Shown piece by piece: positions 1 through 6,855 of a DNA stretch of 64,000 nucleotides; within the stretch, counting starts at the first letter, position 1; each line of letters opens with the position of its first letter. The position numbers and the translations under genes are program-made. Origin of the DNA: Thalassobacter stenotrophicus (GTDB lineage Bacteria > Pseudomonadota > Alphaproteobacteria > Rhodobacterales > Rhodobacteraceae); NCBI RefSeq assembly GCF_001458315.1, contig NZ_CYRX01000031.1, forward strand, positions 186,001-250,000, written 5' to 3'. The notes under the pieces are model-generated. The model made no database searches and was not told where the DNA came from. It saw nothing but the letters and a program-made list of their open reading frames with translations.

Positions 1-762
1 GACGTTTGTGACAAACCAGCCGTTCCTCTTGGGGGATCCAGTGATCGCCAAGCCGGATGTGCAAACCACCGGGGGGCAAATCGATTTCGGGGGTCACGAA
101 CTGCATCCGATCAGCGCGACCATTCACGACGGCCGTGACCTCAACGGTATCTTTCATCAGTTTCAGGCCGGACCAAACCCCCGCAAACCGGCTAAGCGCC
201 AGCCCGTACAACCCGTAGTCTAAAATCTCCTGCACCCCGGCGGGATTTAGAACCGGCATATGGGCATCAACCAACGCCCAGTCAGATTGGTGGCATGTGG
301 TTGAGCTTTCGCCCGTGTGGTCATCACCGCAGGCCATCAGCACACCGCCGAGCGGCGCAGTCCCTGCCATGTTGGCGTGCCGCATTGCATCGCCAGACCG
401 ATCAACGCCCGGCCCCTTACCGTACCACAACCCAAACACACCATTGAACCGCCCCTCACCCCGCAAGGCAGCCTGTTGCGTGCCCCAAATAGCGGTAGCA
501 GCTAGGTCTTCGTTCAAACCGGGATCAAAACGAATGTCCTGCGCCGTTAAGACATCGCGGGCGCGGGTCATTTGCATGTCGACGCCCCCCAAGGGCGAAC
601 CGCGGTACCCGGTGACATAGCCTGCAGTGTTGTGCCCTGCCGCACGGTCCCGCGCCTTTTGCATGAGCATCAATCGGACCAGCGCCTGCGTCCCATTTAG
701 CAGGACGTGGTCCTTTTCAAGATCGTAGCGGTCACTCAGACGGACATCCAACAGGCTCATCA
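1..762 (-). CDS. Indolepyruvate ferredoxin oxidoreductase, N-terminal part (cut by window edge)
   Basis: The minus-strand frame is open from an ATG at 762 to the window edge, so only the first 254 residues are seen. The start MSLLDVRLSDRYDLEKDHVL and the segment GYVTGYRGSPLGGVD are typical of the large fused (IorA-IorB type) indolepyruvate:ferredoxin oxidoreductases. These oxidise arylpyruvates from aromatic amino acid transamination to aryl-acetyl-CoA using thiamine pyrophosphate and iron-sulfur centres. The segment LNEDLAATAIWGTQQ followed by GVFGLWYGKGPGVDRSGDA fits the pyrimidine-binding half. The start is supported by GGGAGG about 6 bases upstream. The gene faces away from the LysR gene, with a probable operator between them. 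Family assignment is confident; the exact 2-oxoacid substrate is inferred. Confidence 0.85.
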
Positions 763-794
763 CACACCTCCCATGCGAAGCGATCCTTGAATTA

Positions 795-822
795 AATATA
801 GGTCACAATCTATGACCTACAA
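795..822 (-). promoter_or_regulatory. Promoter with perfect inverted-repeat operator for the oxidoreductase gene
   Basis: TAGGTCA (799-805) and TGACCTA (813-819) form a perfect 7+7 inverted repeat with a 7-base spacer. On the minus strand it sits between a possible -35 (TTGTAG, 822-817) and -10 (TATATT, 800-795) with a 16-base spacer, as expected of a repressor site. The binding protein is unknown. The divergent LysR protein is a candidate, but the symmetry is not a classic T-N11-A LysR site. Confidence 0.5.
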
Positions 823-951
823 GAAAATTCTACTTGCCGTTACGTTTTCCGCGTTAGTTCAGAATGTTACCAAATTGGCGGTTCGCAAGTAACCACGCAT
901 GTGCGATACCGCTACCAATTAAAACCGCATTAGCCACAGGGGCACTTACGA

Positions 952-1866
952 ATGGACTGGGACAAGCTGAGAATTTTCCACGCGGTGGCGTCTGCGGGCA
1001 GCCTGACACACGCTGGCGAAACGCTCCACCTCTCCCAATCAGCCGTCAGCCGCCAGATCCGCTCTCTTGAGGAAAGCCTAAGCACGACATTGTTTCACCG
1101 CCACGCACGGGGCCTTATCCTGACGGAACAGGGCGAGTTGCTGTTTGATGCGACCAATTCGATGGCAAAGAAACTCGATGCCGCCAATGCGCGTATCCGC
1201 GATAGCGAAGAAGAAATCTTTGGCGAACTGCGTGTCACAACCACCATCGGGTTCGGCACGCTCTGGCTCGCGCCACGACTCGCAAAGCTTTATGAAAAGT
1301 ACCCAGACCTCAAAATCGACCTCATGCTAGAAGAGCGTGTGCTGGACCTACCCATGCGCGAAGCAGACGTTGCAATCCGGATGAAAGAGCCGAGCCAAGC
1401 GGATTTGGTCCGCAAGCGGCTCATGGACATTCGGATGCGGATGTATGCCTCACCCAGTTACCTCGAGGCGCATAGCACACCCGAGACGATGAGCGACCTG
1501 CAAAACCACCGCGTGATTTGTCAAAACGCCAACAGCTTTCAGGTGAACGCTGGTGCCCAATTGATCCGACAGTTGCAAGAAGAAGGGGTTGAGAATTTCT
1601 TGACCGTTAACAACTACTTCGGTGTATTGCAGGGGGTCATCTATGACCTTGGTGTTGGGGTCTTGCCCGATTATCTCACCCGCGACTTTCCGGACCTTGT
1701 GCCGGTTGTGCCTACGGCTCTTTCGCGTGAAGTGCCTGTTTTTCTCGCCTACCCAGAGGAATTGCGCCACTCACGCCGGGTCGAAGTCTTTCGGGATTTT
1801 GTGCAAGAAGAGGTCATTGCTTACCGCAAGCTCAAACGAGCTGCCGAAAGCAGCAACGTCGCCTAG
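952..1866 (+). CDS. LysR-family transcriptional regulator
   Basis: 304 residues, normal length for LysR. Residues 1-60 form the winged helix-turn-helix (MDWDKLRIFHAVASAGSLTH, then SQSAVSRQIRSLEESL), followed by a linker helix and a periplasmic-binding-like effector domain starting near residue 93 (LRVTTTIGFGTLWLAPRLAK). It is read away from the oxidoreductase gene across a 189-base gap that holds a perfect inverted repeat. Close relatives are widespread in Rhodobacterales, but I know no assigned effector. A role in controlling the neighbouring oxidoreductase is only inferred from position. The ATG start has a weak AGGGG upstream. Confidence 0.85.
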   Translation: MDWDKLRIFHAVASAGSLTHAGETLHLSQSAVSRQIRSLEESLSTTLFHRHARGLILTEQGELLFDATNSMAKKLDAANARIRDSEEEIFGELRVTTTIGFGTLWLAPRLAKLYEKYPDLKIDLMLEERVLDLPMREADVAIRMKEPSQADLVRKRLMDIRMRMYASPSYLEAHSTPETMSDLQNHRVICQNANSFQVNAGAQLIRQLQEEGVENFLTVNNYFGVLQGVIYDLGVGVLPDYLTRDFPDLVPVVPTALSREVPVFLAYPEELRHSRRVEVFRDFVQEEVIAYRKLKRAAESSNVA

Positions 1867-1951
1867 GTATTCTGCAAACGCATAGCGGCTATTCGCACCT
1901 GCGTCATAAAAGTGCCTTGTTGTAAAGCACATTGCCACCTATTTGAACTCT

Positions 1952-2031
1952 CGAAGATGCTGATGAGCTTCGGCTCGCGTCTTCACCTCCCTGTTGGACT
2001 TCGGCCGAGCCTTGTGCTCGGCCTTTTTTTT
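1952..2031 (+). ncRNA. Putative small RNA with single-stranded anti-Shine-Dalgarno motif
   Basis: The segment starts with a hairpin: GAAGATGC (1953-1960) pairs with GCGTCTTC (1977-1984) and encloses GAGC-TTCG-GCTC. An unpaired stretch ACCTCCCTGTTGG (1985-1997) follows, then a strong intrinsic terminator (2003-2031). A possible promoter fits the 5' end: CTTGTTG (-35, 1916-1922), 17 bases, CTATTTG (-10, 1939-1945). CTTG followed by CTATTT resembles alphaproteobacterial RpoH promoters. The order hairpin, CCUCC-type segment, terminator recalls the CCUCCUCCC-motif (cuckoo/CcsR) RNAs of Rhodobacter. The alternative is that this is just the 3' UTR of the LysR gene. Confidence 0.5.
2003..2031 (+). 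terminator. Intrinsic terminator
   Basis: GGCCGAGC (2003-2010) and GCTCGGCC (2016-2023) form a perfect 8-bp stem with loop CTTGT, followed by eight T residues (2024-2031). It ends any rightward transcript from the LysR gene or the putative small RNA. Confidence 0.9.
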
Positions 2032-2072
2032 GGGCTTCCCAAATCAGGTAAGCTGTTGAAGAGCGAGACGGA

Positions 2073-2501
2073 TTAAACCGTCGCCGCTTCCTGCGCAGTT
2101 TTGCGGATACGCTCAACCATGGCGCGCAACCCGTTGGAGCGTTGCGCCGAAAGGTGGTCATTCAACCCCAGCCGCGCCAATTCTGCGGGTGCATCCACAG
2201 CGCCCACATCCTTGACCGAAAGGCCTGCGTAAAGCGCATGCAAAACCGCGATCAGGCCGCGTACAATCATCGCATCACTCTCGCCCTCAAAATCAAATTG
2301 CGCCTCGGGTCCTTGCCCCTCGATCCGTGGCAAGATCCAAACTTGGCTGGCACATCCATCAACCTTGGTCGCCGGCACCTTGACGGCATCATCCAAGGGC
2401 GGAAACGCCTTGCCCATATCGATCACATGACGATAGCGATCTTCCCAATCGTCCAGAAACTCAAATGTCTCTGCAAGCTCTTCAAAGGCTTCTGTTGCCA
2501 T
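2073..2501 (-). CDS. sufE: SufE sulfur-acceptor protein
   Basis: 142 residues, the usual SufE size. SufE takes persulfide sulfur from the cysteine desulfurase SufS and passes it to the SufBCD scaffold. The catalytic cysteine is Cys50 in KVDGCASQVW, and the segment MIVRGLIAVLHALYAG is typical of the fold. AAAGGAG lies just upstream of the ATG. It is separate from the suf operon at 10161-17911, which contains its partner sufS, so the two loci are probably co-regulated rather than co-transcribed. Confidence 0.93.
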   Translation of the reverse strand: MATEAFEELAETFEFLDDWEDRYRHVIDMGKAFPPLDDAVKVPATKVDGCASQVWILPRIEGQGPEAQFDFEGESDAMIVRGLIAVLHALYAGLSVKDVGAVDAPAELARLGLNDHLSAQRSNGLRAMVERIRKTAQEAATV

Positions 2502-2661
2502 GGTGGGCTCCTTTTTCTATGCGCAACGAGCTAGGCCGTCAGGACCCAAAGGTCCAGTCCCAATGCCTATCACTGGCTCCGGTGGCTGCGGACTTTCCTC
2601 CGGCGCGGGATTGGGCTACGCATCAGACACCGCAGATGCGGCTGACAAAAAGGGGCAGGAC

Positions 2662-3120
2662 ATGGGCAAGTGGATGGTGACAGCCGTGGTAACGGCAGCG
2701 GTTTTGGTGGGCTGTGGTCGCGTATCAGAAAGCCGCCTGAACCCGTTCAATTGGTTTGGCGGTGATAGCGAAACCGTTGCAGCCACCCCTGATACAACGG
2801 CTGAAGTGCGCTACGATGTCCTGATTGCACAGGTCCTCAACCTCAAGGTTGAGCCGACACCGGGCGGGGCCATTATCTCCACCCTAGGGCTCGCCAGTAC
2901 TCAGGGTTTTTGGGAGGCTGTTTTGGTGCCCATCGACACTCAGGATGGCACTGGGCTGGTATTTGAATTCCGCGTCAAACAGCCCGTGACCGCCGCCCCC
3001 GTTGGCGCGAACGCGGCGCGTGAAGTATTGGCCGGTACATTCCTCAGCACGCAAACGCTGGGTGACGCGCGCACGATCACAATCGTTGCAGGCCAAAACC
3101 GCCGGACTGTCAGCCGCTAA
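2662..3120 (+). CDS. Predicted lipoprotein of unknown function
   Basis: 152 residues from an ATG preceded by AGGGGCAGGA. The frame is open further upstream, but that part would overlap the sufE start and lacks a good ribosome site. The N-terminus has a short hydrophobic segment ending in a lipobox (VLVGC, cysteine at residue 18), so it is probably lipid-anchored in the inner or outer membrane. The rest has no motif I recognise. Its last 11 bases overlap the end of rnd, read the other way. Confidence 0.7.
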   Translation: MGKWMVTAVVTAAVLVGCGRVSESRLNPFNWFGGDSETVAATPDTTAEVRYDVLIAQVLNLKVEPTPGGAIISTLGLASTQGFWEAVLVPIDTQDGTGLVFEFRVKQPVTAAPVGANAAREVLAGTFLSTQTLGDARTITIVAGQNRRTVSR

Positions 3121-4321
3121 GCTGAGAGACCTCAACAATTTTGACGGCTGTGCCTTGGCACGACAAAGCAATCTCACCGTTGCACAGCCGTAGCGCGTCT
3201 GCGCCAAAGACCTTGCCACGCCAGCCCTTAAGCCAATCGCCTGTCCGAATGCCCGATGCGATATCATCAAGGTCAGAAGCGGTGGCGATTAGTTTTTGCG
3301 CGACACCGGCCTCTTCGGCCTTAGCCTTCAGCAGTACGCGCAAAAGATCCGAAAGGCCTGCGTTAATCTCGGCCCGATCACGGGACTTGGGCGGCTTTGG
3401 CAGCTGATCTTGCGGCACGGCCTGCCCTTTGGCCACGGCCGCGATGATCCCATCAGCAATGTCCCCACGCCGCGCTTCGCGTAGCAGCAGGCGGGACTTG
3501 CCAAGGTCTTGGTGCGACGTCGGCTTGGTCGACGCCAACTCCATCAGGGCATCGTCCTTATAGACGCGGCTACGTGGGATATTCCGATCCTGTGCGAATG
3601 CCTCACGAAAGCTCGCCAATTCCTTGGCAATGGCTAGGAACCGAGGGCTAGAGGTCCGCATTTTCAACCGCTCCCATGCGGCCTCAGGGTTCACGCGATA
3701 AGTGGCAGGATCCGTTAGAACCGCCATTTCTTCTTCGACCCAAGCCCGACGCCCGGTTTTGTCCAAACGCGCGGCGAGGAATTCGTAGATCGTGCGCAGG
3801 TGCGTGACATCCGCCAACGCATAGGTCATCTGCGCATCCGTCAGCGGACGGCGCGACCAATCCGTAAAGCGGCTCGATTTATCGAGGCTTGCCTTCGCGA
3901 TCTTGCGCACAAGCGTCTCATAGCCAACCTGTTCACCAAAGCCGCAAACCATCGCCGCAACCTGTGTGTCGAACAAAGGCGCAGGGATCAGGTCTGCATC
4001 AACGCAAAAAATCTCAAGATCCTGACGGGCGGCATGGAACACTTTGACCACGCCCGCATCCCGGAACAATTCGTAAAGCGGCTCCATCGAGAGCCCCTCA
4101 GCAAGGGGATCGAGCAGGATTGCTTCGTCGTCGTCCACGCCCTCACCCGGATAGGCCAGCTGCACGAGGCACAGTTTCGAGTAATAGGTCCGTTCCCGCA
4201 AAAACTCTGTGTCGACTGTGACATAGGGATATTTCGCAGCCCGCGCGCAGAACGCGGCCAAAAGGTCGGTGGTGGTGATCAGGGGAATGTTTTTAGCGGC
4301 CATCAGGTTCGTCTTGTCCAA
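3110..4321 (-). CDS. rnd: Ribonuclease D
   Basis: 403 residues. A DEDD-type 3'-5' exoribonuclease that trims tRNA precursor 3' ends and other stable RNA. Exo I is VDTEFLRE (Asp37, Glu39), Exo II is VFHAARQDLEIF and Exo III is YALADVTHLR. An HRDC domain covers about residues 215-290. The chosen start is a TTG with AGGAG five bases upstream; an ATG six codons later (4303) is the alternative. The 3' end overlaps the convergent lipoprotein gene by 11 bases. Confidence 0.93.
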   Translation of the reverse strand: MDKTNLMAAKNIPLITTTDLLAAFCARAAKYPYVTVDTEFLRERTYYSKLCLVQLAYPGEGVDDDEAILLDPLAEGLSMEPLYELFRDAGVVKVFHAARQDLEIFCVDADLIPAPLFDTQVAAMVCGFGEQVGYETLVRKIAKASLDKSSRFTDWSRRPLTDAQMTYALADVTHLRTIYEFLAARLDKTGRRAWVEEEMAVLTDPATYRVNPEAAWERLKMRTSSPRFLAIAKELASFREAFAQDRNIPRSRVYKDDALMELASTKPTSHQDLGKSRLLLREARRGDIADGIIAAVAKGQAVPQDQLPKPPKSRDRAEINAGLSDLLRVLLKAKAEEAGVAQKLIATASDLDDIASGIRTGDWLKGWRGKVFGADALRLCNGEIALSCQGTAVKIVEVSQLSG

Positions 4322-4363
4322 TTCCGCTCCTGCCTAGAACAAAGCGCGGTGAATGGAAAGCAA

Positions 4364-4954
4364 TCACAGGATAACTGGCGTACGATCACCGGACGCGAAC
4401 CGTCGCAGCACCGCAGGGTACAGGCGGTGTTCTTGCGTCAAAACCCGCTGCGCCAGGGTATCTGGCGTGTCACCAGCCTCAACCGCCACACGGGCCTGAC
4501 CCAAAATCGGGCCATCATCCAACAGGGGCGTGACCTCATGCACGGTACAGCCTGCCTCGGCATCACCAGCCTCAAGGGCGCGGGCATGAGTATGCAAACC
4601 TTTGTATTTGGGCAGCAAACTGGGATGAATGTTGAGCATCCGCCCCTCATAGGCTTGCACAAAATCCGCCGTCAGCACCCGCATAAACCCTGCAAGGCAT
4701 ACAATGTCGGGCGCATGCGCGTCGATCAATGCACGTAAAGCGTCCTCAAACGCGCCACGGTCCTTGCCAAAAGGTTTATGATCCACGGCGCCCGTGGGAA
4801 TGCCCTGCGCCGCGGCCTTGGCCAAACCACCGGCGTTCGGATCGTTGGATCCGACAAAGCAGGGACGCGCCGGATGATCACCCGTCATGCTGTCGACCAG
4901 CGTCATCATGTTGGACCCGCCACCCGACAGCAGAATCGCAACGCGTTTGCTCAC
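4364..4954 (-). CDS. purN: Phosphoribosylglycinamide formyltransferase
   Basis: 196 residues. PurN transfers the formyl group of 10-formyl-tetrahydrofolate to GAR, the third step of purine synthesis. The sequence shows the N-terminal glycine-rich loop (LLSGGGSNM), the catalytic block [20 protein letters not shown] (Asn-His) and the following Asp in the DDGPIL segment. It starts with GTG, which overlaps the purM stop codon as GTGA (4951-4954), so translation is coupled to purM. Confidence 0.95.
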   Translation of the reverse strand: MSKRVAILLSGGGSNMMTLVDSMTGDHPARPCFVGSNDPNAGGLAKAAAQGIPTGAVDHKPFGKDRGAFEDALRALIDAHAPDIVCLAGFMRVLTADFVQAYEGRMLNIHPSLLPKYKGLHTHARALEAGDAEAGCTVHEVTPLLDDGPILGQARVAVEAGDTPDTLAQRVLTQEHRLYPAVLRRFASGDRTPVIL

Positions 4955-5997
4955 GCGAGGGCGCCCGAATATGCCACGCCCGTGCCTTCGACCACATGAC
5001 CCAGCTCGGTCACGGCGTGCCCTGCGGCTTCAAACGCTGCGCGCGCATCGGCGGCGCGGTCAGCGGGCACAATAGCAATCATGCCGACGCCGCAGTTAAA
5101 CGTCTTGAGCATTTCTGCCTCGTCCAAACCGCCCTCTTGTGCCAGCCACCCAAACACAGGCGAGGCCGAAATGCGCGACAGGTCAATCTCTGCGCCCAAA
5201 CCTTCGGGCAAGGCGCGTGGCAGGTTTTCGGTCAAGCCACCGCCGGTAATATGGGCAAGCCCATGTACCGCGCCCGCCTTGATCGCAGCCACAGCCCCCT
5301 TCACGTACAAACGCGTGGGCGTCAAGAGAGCCGCGCCAAGCGTCTGCTCTGCGTCCCACGGACAAGCATCATCCCACGCGAGACCAGAGCGCGCCACGAT
5401 CCGCCGCACCAGCGAATAACCATTGGAATGCACGCCGTCGGAAGCCAATCCCAGCAGGACATCACCCGCGCCAACACCCGCAGGCAGGTCTGCGCCACGT
5501 TCCATCGCGCCGACAGCAAAACCCGCAAGATCAAAGTCACCGCCATCATACATGCCGGGCATCTCAGCGGTCTCACCACCGATGAGCGCGCAGCCAGATG
5601 CCTCACACCCGGCCGCAATACCGTTGATGATGCGCGTAGCACTGTCCAACTCTAGCTTGCCGGTCGCAAAGTAATCCAAGAAAAACAGAGGCTCGGCCCC
5701 CTGACACACCAAATCGTTGACACACATGGCCACCAGATCGATGCCGACCCCGTCCACGTTTCCGGTATCAATCGCAATGCGCAGCTTGGTGCCGACGCCA
5801 TCCGTTGCCGCCACCAGGATCGGATCGCTATAGCCCGCGCCTTTGAGGTCAAACAAAGCGCCAAAACCGCCTAGACCCGCCATCACGCCAGGCCGCGACG
5901 TCCGTTTGGCTGCTGGTTTGATCCGCTCCACGAGCGTGTTGCCCGCATCAATATCTACGCCTGCGTCGGCGTAAGTGAGGCCGAGTTTGTCGGTCAT
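4951..5997 (-). CDS. purM: Phosphoribosylformylglycinamidine cyclo-ligase
   Basis: 348 residues. PurM closes the imidazole ring of AIR using ATP, the fifth step of purine synthesis. Family marks are the start [26 protein letters not shown] and the C-terminal FNCGVGMI. The ATG at 5997 has GGAG six bases upstream and matches the family N-terminus; the frame extends only four codons further. It forms a two-gene operon with purN. Confidence 0.95.
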   Translation of the reverse strand: MTDKLGLTYADAGVDIDAGNTLVERIKPAAKRTSRPGVMAGLGGFGALFDLKGAGYSDPILVAATDGVGTKLRIAIDTGNVDGVGIDLVAMCVNDLVCQGAEPLFFLDYFATGKLELDSATRIINGIAAGCEASGCALIGGETAEMPGMYDGGDFDLAGFAVGAMERGADLPAGVGAGDVLLGLASDGVHSNGYSLVRRIVARSGLAWDDACPWDAEQTLGAALLTPTRLYVKGAVAAIKAGAVHGLAHITGGGLTENLPRALPEGLGAEIDLSRISASPVFGWLAQEGGLDEAEMLKTFNCGVGMIAIVPADRAADARAAFEAAGHAVTELGHVVEGTGVAYSGALA

Positions 5998-6161
5998 GGG
6001 GCACTCCATTGCTAATGCCCGGCGGCATAGCGCAGGCAGGCCCCGAAGGAAAGGACTCTGTCGCGTGGCCCGCTTAGATCATTAAAGGATGCGTCTGTCG
6101 CTTGACCCCCCTTTTGGCCGTGATATGCACACGGTGTGGCGACGATCTGCGACGCCGCCGG

Positions 6162-6238
6162 GGGCCTGTAGCTCAATTGGTTAGAGCAGAGCGCTCATAA
6201 CGCTTTGGTTGCGGGTTCAAGTCCTGCCGGGCCTACCA
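6162..6238 (+). tRNA. tRNA with CAT anticodon (likely tRNA-Ile2, otherwise elongator Met)
   Basis: The 77-base cloverleaf includes an encoded CCA (6236-6238). The acceptor stem is GGGCCTG/CGGGCCT with two G-U pairs, the anticodon stem is GAGCG/CGCTT, the loop CTCATAA carries CAT at 6196-6198, and the T stem is GCGGG/CCTGC. The body resembles the isoleucine tRNA whose C34 is converted to lysidine by TilS to read AUA. TTGACC (6102-6107) upstream could be its -35 element. Confidence 0.9.
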
Positions 6239-6377
6239 TCCCTCCCCCTTTTTGATCACGTTGCCTCCCATCACCCAGCATTTACGGTTGATGCGACAGG
6301 ACGACGCACTACCCTTTGCTATGGCAGATGACCGGCTGCCGACCCAGACGTTCCACACAAATGCGGGAGAAAAAGTC

Positions 6378-6542
6378 ATGAACCGGTTAAAACTAATCCT
6401 GTTTACGCTGAACAATTACGCAGCCTATGCCCAAGACCGTGCCGGAGCCGAGATGTTCGGCGGCCAGTTAAGGCGCAAGCGCACAATGGCGCGCCGCGAT
6501 TTAGTGATCCAAGCTCTCGATGGGCTCAGGCAACAGCCCTAG
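6378..6542 (+). CDS. Small hypothetical protein
   Basis: 54 residues. The ATG is preceded by GGAG at a normal distance (eight bases), which makes this start better than the in-frame upstream one at 6252 that would lie just after the tRNA. The protein starts with a short hydrophobic stretch (LKLILFTLNNYAAYAQ) and ends in a basic segment. I do not recognise it. Its last four bases overlap the convergent gene at 6539-6814. Confidence 0.45.
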   Translation: MNRLKLILFTLNNYAAYAQDRAGAEMFGGQLRRKRTMARRDLVIQALDGLRQQP

Positions 6543-6814
6543 CTGCCGACACGGGCCGCCCGGCCGCCACGTCGTCCGGGTGCAGGCTGCTCCGCGAGCC
6601 CTTCACGTAGGACTTGCTTCATCGGATGATCATCGTCGGCTGTCATGTGACGCAACAATAACGCCTCAATCGCGGGCTTCGGCTCGCTGGTGCTTAGGCT
6701 CAGTGCCCAATCCAAAAAGATTGAGCGGCATTCTTCCAGCGTGATGCCTTCAATCCGAAAAGATTCCCAAACCAAACCCTTGGGGTCAAAATCCGCGCGT
6801 CCGTCCATTATCAT
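6539..6814 (-). CDS. Conserved hypothetical protein
   Basis: 91 residues. AGGAG lies five bases upstream of the ATG. The segments DPKGLVWESFRIEGITLEEC and IFLDWALSL look like those of a small soluble family found in other Rhodobacterales, from memory only. The C-terminus is rich in Arg and Gly (GRRGGRAARVGS). No enzyme motif is visible. It lies 41 bases upstream of glnE in the same direction? No: glnE lies to its right and reads toward it, so both share the minus strand and this gene is downstream of glnE. Confidence 0.6.
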   Translation of the reverse strand: MIMDGRADFDPKGLVWESFRIEGITLEECRSIFLDWALSLSTSEPKPAIEALLLRHMTADDDHPMKQVLREGLAEQPAPGRRGGRAARVGS

Positions 6815-6855
6815 GGTCTCTCCTATCGCCCTGTGCCGCTCGATGCGTGCCGCTC

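Noticed and set aside
2500-2661. Upstream extension of the lipoprotein
   Set aside because: Would overlap the sufE start and push the lipobox to residue 72; the ATG at 2662 has a ribosome site and a normal lipoprotein signal.
3800-4738. 312-codon plus-strand frame
   Set aside because: Fully antisense to rnd and purN, Arg/His/Gln-rich composition, no ribosome site or family match.
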